Origin: UBA2279 sp034399355
GTDB taxonomy: Bacteria; Actinomycetota; Coriobacteriia; Anaerosomatales; Anaerosomataceae
Assembly: GCA_034399355.1 (NCBI GenBank)
Contig: JAXMMT010000009.1
Location: forward strand, 62,001 to 126,000
Reading direction: 5' to 3'
Length of the DNA stretch: 64,000 nucleotides
The position numbers were made by a program, and so were the translations under genes. Below the pieces are notes generated by a model, which was not told the DNA's origin, ran no database searches, and worked only from the letters and a program-made list of their open reading frames with translations. Positions within the stretch are counted from its first letter, which is position 1. Every line of letters starts with the position of its first letter. Below, piece after piece: positions 23,193 to 30,959 of the stretch.

Positions 23193-24299
23193 ATGAGTCA
23201 GGAACTGAAGCGGACGCCGCTCTACGAGGAGCATGTCGCACTCGGGGCGCGGATGGTGGACTTCGCAGGTTGGGCCATGCCCGTGCAGTACGCGGGCATC
23301 ATCGAGGAGCACAACGCGGTTCGCAGGCGGGCGGGAATCTTCGATGTCTCACATATGGCCGAGTTCCGCTTCTTCGGCTTTGAGGCGAAGAATGCGCTTC
23401 AACGCATCGTTGCCAACGATCTCGACAAGATCGACGAACTCGGCACCGCACTCTACAGCGTGATGTGCGATGAGGACGGCGGGACGATCGACGATCTCAT
23501 CGTCTATCACACTGGAGACGTGGAGTACCTGGTCATCGCCAATGCCTCGAACCGCGACACCGACTGGGACTGGATCACGTCACATCTGCCCGAGAAGGGC
23601 GTCGAGGCCGCTGATGAATCCGACCGCACTGCGCTCATTGCCGTCCAAGGGCCGCATGCGGTGAAGGTCGTCACCGAACTCGCTGGCAAAGGGTGGGAGC
23701 CGCCAGTGCGGTTCAACATCGCTGAGGCAGTACTGGACACGGTCCCGGTGCTCCTCGCCCGTACCGGCTACACCGGTGAGGACGGTGTCGAGGTGCTGTG
23801 TCACGCGTCTCATGCGGCTGCGGTTTGGCGTGCGCTGCTCAGTTTTCCCGAGGTCACGCCATGCGGCCTGGGTGCGCGAGACACGCTTCGACTGGAGATG
23901 GGATATGCGCTGTACGGCTCAGACATGGACCGCGGTGTCGATCCGGTATCGGCGGGTCTGGGCTGGACGCTGGGGCTGTCCAAGGGCGATTTCATCGGCC
24001 GAGACGCCATTGTGCGCATCAAGGAGCGCGGTCCTGAGCGCAGGCTCGTCGGGTTGACGGTGTCTGAAGGTATCCCCCGACACGGTTACAGCGTGTTGCA
24101 CGAGGGCATCGAGGTGGGTAAGGTGGCAAGCGGCACATACTCGCCGACGTTGGGGTACGGTATCGCAACGGCGTATGTGCCGGTCGGTCTGGGTTCACCG
24201 GGCACGGAACTCGAGGTTGCCATCAGGCGGAAGACCGCTGCGGCCATCGTCACGCGCCCGCCGTTCGTGAAGAGCACGTCGTTGAATGCCCCGGCATGA
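23193..24299 (+). CDS. gcvT: Glycine cleavage system aminomethyltransferase (T protein)
   Basis: 368 residues from the ATG at 23193, four bases after AGGAGG; the TTG one codon earlier is less likely. N-terminal TPLYEEHVALGARMVDFAGWAMPVQY and IFDVSHMAEF, and the later YTGEDGVEVLC and LRLEMGYALYG, are diagnostic of GcvT. It takes the aminomethyl group from lipoyl-GcvH, releases ammonia and makes 5,10-methylenetetrahydrofolate. First gene of gcvT-gcvH-gcvPA-gcvPB-lplA, all on one strand with short gaps. No glycine riboswitch is visible upstream. Confidence 0.97.
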   Translation: MSQELKRTPLYEEHVALGARMVDFAGWAMPVQYAGIIEEHNAVRRRAGIFDVSHMAEFRFFGFEAKNALQRIVANDLDKIDELGTALYSVMCDEDGGTIDDLIVYHTGDVEYLVIANASNRDTDWDWITSHLPEKGVEAADESDRTALIAVQGPHAVKVVTELAGKGWEPPVRFNIAEAVLDTVPVLLARTGYTGEDGVEVLCHASHAAAVWRALLSFPEVTPCGLGARDTLRLEMGYALYGSDMDRGVDPVSAGLGWTLGLSKGDFIGRDAIVRIKERGPERRLVGLTVSEGIPRHGYSVLHEGIEVGKVASGTYSPTLGYGIATAYVPVGLGSPGTELEVAIRRKTAAAIVTRPPFVKSTSLNAPA

Positions 24300-24329
24300 C
24301 AGGGGCGCAGTGAAAGGAGCAGCACTGCT

Positions 24330-24713
24330 ATGTACCCCAAGAACCTGAAGTACGACCGTGAGCACGAGTGGGTGAGGGTAGAGGGCGATGTCGCTGTTCT
24401 CGGCATCAGTCACTTTGCGCAGGATCAGCTCGGCGAGGTCGTCTACGTCGACCTGCCCTCGGCAGGTGACTCCGTGAATGCCGGTGAGAGCTTCGGCGAG
24501 ATCGAGTCCGTCAAGTCGGTGTCTGAGCTGTTCTCGCCCGTCACGGGCGAAATCATCGAAGTCAACGAAGGCCTTGGCGATGCTCCTGAGGCTGTGAACG
24601 AAGACCCGTACGGCGAAGGTTGGATGGTCAAGGTTGAGATGAGTGATCCAACCGAGCTCGACGAACTTATGTCTGTCGACGAGTACAAGGCGTTCATCGC
24701 CGAGGAAGCGTAG
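24330..24713 (+). CDS. gcvH: Glycine cleavage system H protein
   Basis: 127 residues, the standard length. The lipoyl-attachment Lys lies in GEIESVKSVSELFSPV, and the end (NEDPYGEGWMVKVE) is typical. It carries the lipoyl arm between P, T and L proteins. AAAGGAG upstream gives a good ribosome binding site. It follows gcvT by 30 bases and precedes gcvPA by 4. Confidence 0.97.
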   Translation: MYPKNLKYDREHEWVRVEGDVAVLGISHFAQDQLGEVVYVDLPSAGDSVNAGESFGEIESVKSVSELFSPVTGEIIEVNEGLGDAPEAVNEDPYGEGWMVKVEMSDPTELDELMSVDEYKAFIAEEA

Positions 24714-24717
24714 GAGC

Positions 24718-26055
24718 ATGCGCTTCATACCCGTCTCCTGTACCGAGCGAGACGAAATGCTCGAAACCGTTGGCGCTCGCAGCGTCGACGCGCTCTTCGA
24801 CGTCATCCCACCGGATGTACGTCTCAATCGCTCGCTCGATATCCCCGGTGGCATGGGCGAACTCGAACTCGCAGCACACCTTGAGGAGCTCGCCGGTCGC
24901 AATCGGCACTCCGGTAACCTCGTGTCGTTCCTCGGCGGCTGCTGCTATGACCACTACGTGCCGGCGATGGTCGACGCGGTGCTCTCCAAGCCGGAGTTCT
25001 TCACCGCGTATATACCGTACCAGCCCGAAGTGAGCCAGGGCACACTGCAGGCCATCTACGAGTTCCAGTCGATGGTGTGTGCGCTCACCGGCATGGATGT
25101 CGCGAACGCATCGCTCTACGACGGTGCGACCGCGTTTGTCGAGGGTGCGCTGATGGCCGCGCGTGTGACGAAGCGGCGCTCCTTCGTGGTCGCAGGGACG
25201 GTACACCCGGAGTGGCGCGAGACGCTTGGCACATACTGCGACGCGGGCTCTTACGAACTGGCCGAGTGCCCCGCCTCCGGCGGTGTGCTCGACCTCGGAG
25301 TCCTTGACACCATGGTGGGGGACGGAACGGCTGCAGTGCTCGTGAGCTCACCGAACTTCTACGGGAACCTCGAGAATCTCGTCGAGGCTGCTCGGATCGC
25401 GCATGACGTGGGTGCCCTGCTGGTCGTGTCCGTGAATCCGATACTGCTCGGTGTGCTCGAGGCGCCCGCGACATTCGGCGCGGACGTCGTGGTCGGCGAG
25501 GGGCAGCCGCTCGGCAACGAGATGTCGTATGGCGGTCCCGGTCTTGGCATGTTCGCGTGCCGCAAGGAGTTTCTGCGAGCGATGCCGGGCCGTATCGTCG
25601 GGCGTACCACCGATGTCGATGGCCGTCCGGGCTTCGTGCTTACGATGGCGACTCGCGAGCAACACATCCGACGCGAGAAAGCGACTTCCAACATCTGCAG
25701 CAATCACGCGCTCAACGCGCTTGCGGCCGGCGTCTACCTCGCTTCGGTCGGCTCTGTCGGCCTGAAGGGTATCGGCGAGGCATGTATCGCCAAGGCCCAC
25801 TTCCTGCGCGAGCGCTTGCTCGCCACCGGGCGGTTCACCGCGTCATGGGAGACACCGTTTGTCAACGAGTTCGCGCTGCGATTCGATGGCGATGTCGCAG
25901 CGATGCAGACAGCAATGCTCGAGCGAGGGTTCCTTGCGGGTCTCGATCTGTCGCGCTTCAACCTGGCCGACGAGGGACTCGTGCTGTTCGCCGTGACCGA
26001 GAAACGCACGCGCGCGCAGCTGGAGTGTTTCATCGAGGAGGTGGCGTCTCTGTGA
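24718..26055 (+). CDS. gcvPA: Glycine dehydrogenase (decarboxylating) subunit 1
   Basis: 445 residues from the ATG at 24718; the longer frame up to 24643 overlaps gcvH in another frame and is not native. FIPVSCTERDEML at the start, FLGGCCYDHYVPAMVD, and the PLP-fold core with GGPGLGMFACRKEFLR identify the alpha subunit of the split P protein. The split form (GcvPA plus GcvPB) is common in anaerobes and Gram-positives. It pairs with the next gene product to decarboxylate glycine. The start of gcvPB overlaps its stop codon. Confidence 0.96.
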   Translation: MRFIPVSCTERDEMLETVGARSVDALFDVIPPDVRLNRSLDIPGGMGELELAAHLEELAGRNRHSGNLVSFLGGCCYDHYVPAMVDAVLSKPEFFTAYIPYQPEVSQGTLQAIYEFQSMVCALTGMDVANASLYDGATAFVEGALMAARVTKRRSFVVAGTVHPEWRETLGTYCDAGSYELAECPASGGVLDLGVLDTMVGDGTAAVLVSSPNFYGNLENLVEAARIAHDVGALLVVSVNPILLGVLEAPATFGADVVVGEGQPLGNEMSYGGPGLGMFACRKEFLRAMPGRIVGRTTDVDGRPGFVLTMATREQHIRREKATSNICSNHALNALAAGVYLASVGSVGLKGIGEACIAKAHFLRERLLATGRFTASWETPFVNEFALRFDGDVAAMQTAMLERGFLAGLDLSRFNLADEGLVLFAVTEKRTRAQLECFIEEVASL

Positions 26056-27533
26056 GTGAGCGACCTGTGCGCGAGCCACTGACCGGCCGCCTCATCTTCG
26101 AGATCGGCGCTCCGGATGCTCGCTGCGTTGAGCCGCCGATCGTTGACGTCCCGGTGCCCGACTTCGCCACCGTCCTGGGCGGCCAGAAGCGGAAGGCGCC
26201 TCCCGCCCTGCCCCAGGTGGCAGAGATCGATCTCGCCAGGCACTACGCGCATCTGGCCCAGGCGAACTTCGGTGTCGACAACGGGTTCTATCCGCTCGGC
26301 AGCTGCACGATGAAGTACAACCCCAAGATCAACGAGTGGGCATGCCGGCTCCCCGGCTTCGCGGGTACACACCCGTACCAGCCGATAGATACCGTCCAGG
26401 GCACACTCGAGCTCATGTGGGGCCTCCAAGAAGCGCTTGCCGAAGTCGCCGGACTTCCAGCGGTTACCCTGCAGCCTGCCGCCGGTGCGCATGGTGAGCT
26501 GACGGGTCTCATGTGTATTCGCGCGTATCACGCCGCAAACGGCGACCCACGCAAGCGCGTGATCATCCCGGACTCCGCTCACGGCACGAACCCCGCGACG
26601 GTCACGATGTGCGGCTATGAGGTCACGACGGTGCCGAGCAACGAGCGCGGTGGTGTCGACCTCGAGGCGCTCATGGCCGCGCTGGACACCGACGTTGCGG
26701 CGCTCATGCTCACGAACCCCAATACCCTCGGCCTGTTCGACGAGAATATCCTCGCGATCACCGACGCGATCCATGCGGTCGGCGCGCTTGCGTACTGCGA
26801 TGGCGCCAACATGAACGCGATCATGGGCAAAGCACGGCCGGGAGACATGGGCTTCGACGCTCTGCACATCAATCTCCACAAGACCTTCAGTACGCCGCAC
26901 GGCGGCGGTGGACCCGGCGCGGGTCCGGTCGCGGTGCGGGACTTCCTGGCGCCGTTTCTGCCAGGTCCGCTGGTCGTCCGTCTTGAGGATGGGACGTTCG
27001 GTCTCGAGACGCCGGAGCACTCGATCGGGCGCATGCGCTCCTTCAACGGCAACGTCGGAGTTCTGGTTCGTGCATACGCATACGTGCGTGCGCTTGGCGG
27101 CGAGGGTCTGGAGGAGGCATCGGAGCAGGCGGTTCTCTCGGCGAACTACCTCAAGGAGAGATTGAAGGGCGCCTACAGCCTGCCGTATGATCGGACCTGC
27201 ATGCACGAATTCGTGCTTTCGGGCAAGCGCCAGCGTAAGGAGTTCGGCGTGCGCACGCTCGACATCGCGAAGCGCCTGCTTGACTACGGCTATCATCCGC
27301 CGACCATCTACTTCCCGCTCATCGTTGAGGAAGCGATCATGATCGAGCCGACAGAGACGGAAGGCAAGGCGACACTCGACCGTTTCGCCGAGGTGATGCT
27401 TCGCATTGCCGAGGAGGCCGAACGTGATCCCGACCTGCTGCACGGTGCACCGTACGACACGCCTGTGCGCCGGCTGGACGAGGTCCGGGCTGTTAAGAAC
27501 CTTGACGTTGCGTGGAGCCCGAAGGAGGCCTAG
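26052..27533 (+). CDS. gcvPB: Glycine dehydrogenase (decarboxylating) subunit 2
   Basis: 493 residues from the GTG at 26052, which shares bases with the gcvPA stop (GTGA overlap, translational coupling). The upstream extension of the frame to 25557 is a shadow of gcvPA. The PLP lysine lies in HINLHKTFSTPHGGGGPGAG; DSAHGTNPATVTMCGY and YCDGANMNAI form the rest of the pocket. Together with GcvPA it is the glycine decarboxylase of the glycine cleavage system, running toward serine/one-carbon metabolism or glycine catabolism. Confidence 0.96.
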   Translation: MSERPVREPLTGRLIFEIGAPDARCVEPPIVDVPVPDFATVLGGQKRKAPPALPQVAEIDLARHYAHLAQANFGVDNGFYPLGSCTMKYNPKINEWACRLPGFAGTHPYQPIDTVQGTLELMWGLQEALAEVAGLPAVTLQPAAGAHGELTGLMCIRAYHAANGDPRKRVIIPDSAHGTNPATVTMCGYEVTTVPSNERGGVDLEALMAALDTDVAALMLTNPNTLGLFDENILAITDAIHAVGALAYCDGANMNAIMGKARPGDMGFDALHINLHKTFSTPHGGGGPGAGPVAVRDFLAPFLPGPLVVRLEDGTFGLETPEHSIGRMRSFNGNVGVLVRAYAYVRALGGEGLEEASEQAVLSANYLKERLKGAYSLPYDRTCMHEFVLSGKRQRKEFGVRTLDIAKRLLDYGYHPPTIYFPLIVEEAIMIEPTETEGKATLDRFAEVMLRIAEEAERDPDLLHGAPYDTPVRRLDEVRAVKNLDVAWSPKEA

Positions 27534-27549
27534 CCCGTAGGGCGCGGCA

Positions 27550-28329
27550 ATGAAGTGGCGACTCATCATCGACGGTCCGGTGGACGGCATGCGTAACATG
27601 GCCGTCGACCGGGCCATTTTGTATGCGCACGAAAAGGGAGATGCGCCCCCCACGCTGCGCCTGTACCGGTGGCGTGTGCCGACGGTCACCCTCGGCAAGT
27701 TCCAGTCGGTCGAGGAGGTGGACGTCGAGCTGTGCGAGCGTCTCGGCATAGACGTTGTCCGACGCCCGACCGGTGGCCGCGGCGTGCTGCACGACGATGA
27801 GGTGACGTACTCGGTGGTCGCGGGAGTGCGCGAGGGACTTCCGCGCAGCGTCGCGGCGAGCTACCGCTTGCTGTGCGGCGCGCTTGTCGAGGCGTACCGA
27901 GCGCTCGGTGTTGACGCGGCCCTGACATCGCGCTCACGCGGCGAGCGGTCCGCAGGCGCGTGCTACCTGCATGCGACGAACGCCGACCTCTCGCTGGGAG
28001 TGGCGAAACTCTCCGGGAGTGCGCAGGTGTGGCATCGCGACTCCTGCCTACAGCACGGCTCGTTCGTTCGTACGCGTGATATCGCGCGTGAAGTGCGGGT
28101 CTTCCGCCTGGACGGGGGGGAGGAGGCGATCCTGAAGCGTCGGACGGCAACGTTTGAGGATGTACTTGCCCAGCCGCCCGATGCCTCGACCGTTCATGCG
28201 GCAATCGTCGAAGCGTTCGAGCGTGTGCTCAGAATCGACCTTGAGCCGGGTGCTCTTTCCTCGGCCGAGCACACCGCCGCTGACGATACCCGCTCACTGT
28301 TTCGTGTGGGGTACGATCATCCAGTCTGA
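27550..28329 (+). CDS. Lipoate-protein ligase / octanoyltransferase family (LplA-like)
   Basis: 259 residues. The BPL/LplA fold is shown by DGMRNMAVDRAIL, RRPTGGRGVLHDDEVTYSV and the catalytic-Lys motif AKLSGSAQVW. Such enzymes attach lipoate or octanoate to GcvH. Located 16 bases behind gcvPB, so very likely the lipoylation enzyme for this glycine cleavage system. The absence of the LplA C-terminal adenylation accessory domain leaves open whether it is a ligase or a transferase (LipM type). Confidence 0.88.
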   Translation: MKWRLIIDGPVDGMRNMAVDRAILYAHEKGDAPPTLRLYRWRVPTVTLGKFQSVEEVDVELCERLGIDVVRRPTGGRGVLHDDEVTYSVVAGVREGLPRSVAASYRLLCGALVEAYRALGVDAALTSRSRGERSAGACYLHATNADLSLGVAKLSGSAQVWHRDSCLQHGSFVRTRDIAREVRVFRLDGGEEAILKRRTATFEDVLAQPPDASTVHAAIVEAFERVLRIDLEPGALSSAEHTAADDTRSLFRVGYDHPV

Positions 28330-28413
28330 AGTGGGGAAAGAGTCCAGATGATACGTTCGTCCGGCCAGTAAGGATGAGGCCGAGGTCGAGGCGTTTTAGA
28401 GGGTGCAGTCTGC

Positions 28414-28419
28414 TACAAT
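28414..28419 (+). promoter_or_regulatory. -10 box before the RsiG-like gene
   Basis: TACAAT 46 bases before the ATG at 28465; the -35 region is poor, so this may need an activator or another sigma factor. Confidence 0.35.
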
Positions 28420-28464
28420 GAAGTCGAGTTGAGATGGGCTTCTCGCGAGGGAGTTGGAGGGGAC

Positions 28465-28782
28465 ATGGGACCGGGAAAACACGCTTCCGACGACGCGTTG
28501 CTTGACCTTCGGGGGAAGACACCAGGGGAGTTGCGCGAGCTGCTCGATGAGCTCTATGCCGAGGAACAACGTGTGAGCTACCGTCGCCGTGTTCTGCATG
28601 GCAAGATCGACATCCTGCGCGCCGAACTCGTCCGTCGAATGAAAGCTCAACGGAAAGCGGGGGAAGACGTTGTGCCCCCTGGTGATATCGAGCGGCTCAT
28701 AGATATCCTCTCCAACGATATGCGGGGAGTCTCGCGGTATGACGTGACGGTCGACGACCTCGATGACGACTGCGAAGAGTGA
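28465..28782 (+). CDS. RsiG-like putative c-di-GMP-responsive anti-sigma factor
   Basis: 105 residues from the ATG at 28465 with GGAGGGG at good spacing. The helix AEEQRVSYRRRVLHGKIDIL fits the c-di-GMP-binding motif of Streptomyces RsiG, E(X)3S(X)2R(X)3Q(X)3D, in every position except Q, which is His here. The protein is short and almost all helical, as expected for the antiparallel coiled coil of RsiG. Known RsiG holds the WhiG sigma factor when c-di-GMP is bound. No sigma gene is adjacent. The following genes are GarA-like and FtsR-like regulators. Family assignment is by motif; the bound sigma factor is unknown. Confidence 0.7.
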   Translation: MGPGKHASDDALLDLRGKTPGELRELLDELYAEEQRVSYRRRVLHGKIDILRAELVRRMKAQRKAGEDVVPPGDIERLIDILSNDMRGVSRYDVTVDDLDDDCEE

Positions 28783-28807
28783 AGCGCTATAGTCCCTACC
28801 AGCAGGG

Positions 28808-29266
28808 ATGGTGAGCATGGAGACCTGTCCGTCATGTGGAGCGCAACTACCTGAGGGTGCCGAGGCATGTCCGTCGTGCGGCCTATGCATCGAAGGCTCC
28901 ACCGCGTCTTTCAGGCCAGTCGGAGTGGAGGAGGAGCGGACGGGGACGATCGTCGTCGAAACGTCCGATATCCCCGTGCTGGTCGTACACAAGGGTGCCG
29001 AGACGGGTGAGCGTTTCTATCTCGAACACGGTTCCTACACGGTCGGCCGAGATCCCGCCAGTGACATCTTCCTCAATGACGTGACTGTGTCGAGACACCA
29101 CGCCAAGATCGATGTGATCGGCGGTGACGTGAACGTCTCGGATGCGGGTTCGCTCAATGGTACGTACGTGAACGATGTGCTTGTCGACTCGGCGCATCTG
29201 CAGAACGGTGACGCTCTTCAGATCGGCCGCTTTAAGATGATCTTTCTCGCGGGAGGCGGTGCCTGA
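28808..29266 (+). CDS. FHA-domain protein, GarA-like, with N-terminal zinc ribbon
   Basis: 152 residues (start 28808 or ATG 28817). Residues 1-25 are a zinc ribbon (CPSCGAQLPEGAEACPSCG). The rest is an FHA domain very like mycobacterial GarA: YTVGRDPASDIFLNDVTVSR, HHAKI, GSLNGTYVNDVLVDSAHL and GDALQIGRFKMIFL. In GarA the FHA domain binds a phosphorylated Thr in its own N-terminus or in partner enzymes of glutamate metabolism. Here TGTIVVETSD between ribbon and FHA could be the phosphorylation site. The neighbour 29266-29973 is the FtsR-like MerR gene, the same order as garA-Rv1828 in Mycobacterium. Confidence 0.9.
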   Translation: MVSMETCPSCGAQLPEGAEACPSCGLCIEGSTASFRPVGVEEERTGTIVVETSDIPVLVVHKGAETGERFYLEHGSYTVGRDPASDIFLNDVTVSRHHAKIDVIGGDVNVSDAGSLNGTYVNDVLVDSAHLQNGDALQIGRFKMIFLAGGGA

Positions 29267-29973
29267 TGGCGGTGACACGCGAGTACATAACGATCGGAGA
29301 GGTCGTCGAGCACCTCCAAGAGAAGTACCCGGACCTCAGTATTTCGAAAGTTCGCTTCCTCGAGGAGGAAGGGCTCGTATCGCCCGATCGGACGGCAGGC
29401 GGCTATCGGAAGTTCAGTACGGCCGATGTGAAGCGTCTGGAGCTTGTGCTCAAGCTCCAGAAGGAAAACTTCATGCCGTTGGCGGTCATCCGCGAGAAGC
29501 TTGCCGAGTACGACAAGGGGAGAGTCCCCGCAGAGCTCGAGCAGGTGGTCGCGCGCGCCGAAGCGATGGTGCTACCGCTTGAGGACGCGCAGACCGTGCC
29601 GGTGAGCAAGGCGCCGGATCTTCTCGGCCTGCCTGAGGTGTTCATCCGTGAACTGGCGGAGTTCGGGTTGATCGAACTCGTCGACGGCAACCACGGCAAG
29701 GAGATTTCCGCTACCGACGTCGGTATCGCGCACGCGTGTTGGGACCTTCGCCGCTTTGGTGTTGAACCCCGTCACCTGCGTATCTACGAGACGTTTGCGG
29801 AACGCGAGGCGACGTTCTTCTCGCAGATCCTCATGCCCACCTTCCGCCACCGTACACCGGAGACGCGTCAGAAGCTCGTCGACACGCTCGGCGATCTCAC
29901 TAGACTGACGGGGGAGCTCAAGAAACACATGCTTCACCGTGCAATCTCCCGTGTGTTCGAGGACGTCGTATAG
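29266..29973 (+). CDS. MerR-family regulator, FtsR (Rv1828)-like
   Basis: 235 residues. The winged helix-turn-helix (YITIGEVVEHLQEKYPDLSISKVRFLEEEGLVSPDRTAGGYRKFS) is followed by a helical dimerisation region and a long C-terminal domain without the cysteine-rich metal loop of metal sensors. Sequence layout and gene position behind a GarA-like FHA gene fit the Rv1828/FtsR group, which activates ftsZ in Corynebacterium. The ATG shares its A with the upstream stop codon (TGATG), indicating translational coupling. Confidence 0.87.
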   Translation: MAVTREYITIGEVVEHLQEKYPDLSISKVRFLEEEGLVSPDRTAGGYRKFSTADVKRLELVLKLQKENFMPLAVIREKLAEYDKGRVPAELEQVVARAEAMVLPLEDAQTVPVSKAPDLLGLPEVFIRELAEFGLIELVDGNHGKEISATDVGIAHACWDLRRFGVEPRHLRIYETFAEREATFFSQILMPTFRHRTPETRQKLVDTLGDLTRLTGELKKHMLHRAISRVFEDVV

Positions 29974-29979
29974 GGAACC

Positions 29980-30411
29980 ATGTCCGAGATGACCGAAGTG
30001 CATTCGACTGATCTCCCGGTCTCGACCCAAGTGGCGGCGACCGGCTTCATACACCCGAGCGAGCGAGTGGCGGCGCAGATTCTCGACTTCTACCGCATCA
30101 GGTGGGAGTACGAGCCTACGCGATTCCCCATCGAGTGGGACGGCAACGGCGGTGTGATCGCCTGGTTCGCGCCAGATTTCTACCTATCTGACCTGGACCT
30201 GTACATCGAGTTGACGACGATGAGCCAGAAGCTGGTCACGAAGAAAAACCGCAAGGTCAGGCGACTCAAAGAGCTCTATCCCGACGTGAACATCAAGATC
30301 TTCTACCAGAAGGACTTCCGCAGGTTGCTCTTCAAGTACGGAGTTCCTGTCGTGGAACGCCTTCACAGCGAGGGCGGCGGTCTCGCAGCGCGTGAAGAGG
30401 ACAGGCCGTGA
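29980..30411 (+). CDS. Hypothetical protein with nuclease-like alpha/beta fold
   Basis: 143 residues. The core (IRWEYEPTRFPI, APDFYLSDLDLYIELTTMSQKLVTKKNRKVRRLKELYPDVNIKIFYQKDFRRLL) resembles a PD-(D/E)XK fold of the DUF559/very-short-patch type, with Asp in PDF and Glu in YIELT, followed by Lys in TKKNRK. No nuclease activity is shown. The gene overlaps hpt by 4 bases and is often found upstream of purine phosphoribosyltransferase genes in Actinobacteria-like genomes. Function unknown. Confidence 0.6.
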   Translation: MSEMTEVHSTDLPVSTQVAATGFIHPSERVAAQILDFYRIRWEYEPTRFPIEWDGNGGVIAWFAPDFYLSDLDLYIELTTMSQKLVTKKNRKVRRLKELYPDVNIKIFYQKDFRRLLFKYGVPVVERLHSEGGGLAAREEDRP

Positions 30412-30959
30412 GGGGTCGCACCGCAGTGCTCGCGGATCCGCTTCTTGATCGCATGCTTGTGTCGTCCGATGAGATCGCTGACAAGGTCGAGGAGCTTGGG
30501 GCCGCTATCACACGAGACTACGATGGTCGCGATCTTGTCCTGCTGACCGTTTTGCGGGGAGGGCTCATTTTCCTCGCCGATCTGTGTCGGCAGATCGAGC
30601 TGCCGCTCACCATGGACTTCATGGCTGTCTCCTCGTATGCGGGTGGCGGTGCTGCGGTGCGTATCACCAAAGATCTTGACGACCCCATCGAGGGTCGTCA
30701 CGTGCTGGTAGTGGAGGACATCATCGACACCGGCCTGACACTGCACTACCTCCTGGGCGTTTTACGACAGCGCCGGCCTGCATCCATCGAGGTCTGCACG
30801 TTGTTGGACAAAGATGCGAGACGCATTGCCGACCTATCGATCCAGTACCGGGGTTTTCGTATACCCGACCGTTTCGTGGTCGGGTATGGTCTTGACCTCG
30901 GTGGTCGTTTCAGGAACCTGTCTTTCGTGGCGACGCTCAAAGACGAGGTGATGGGCTGA
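30408..30959 (+). CDS. hpt: Hypoxanthine phosphoribosyltransferase
   Basis: 183 residues from a GTG overlapping the previous stop codon. The PRPP-binding loop VLVVEDIIDTGLTLHYLL and the pyrophosphate loop LTVLRGGLIFLADL are diagnostic; the C-terminal FVVGYGLDLGGRFRNL completes the hypoxanthine pocket. Salvages hypoxanthine and guanine to nucleotides in the cytoplasm. Its stop codon overlaps the start of the K+ channel gene. Confidence 0.95.
   Translation: MRGRTAVLADPLLDRMLVSSDEIADKVEELGAAITRDYDGRDLVLLTVLRGGLIFLADLCRQIELPLTMDFMAVSSYAGGGAAVRITKDLDDPIEGRHVLVVEDIIDTGLTLHYLLGVLRQRRPASIEVCTLLDKDARRIADLSIQYRGFRIPDRFVVGYGLDLGGRFRNLSFVATLKDEVMG

Noticed and set aside
25734..27749. Long minus-strand frame of 671 residues opposite gcvPA/gcvPB
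   Set aside because: It lies antisense to well-identified glycine cleavage genes and shows no family likeness, a common artefact of high-GC DNA.
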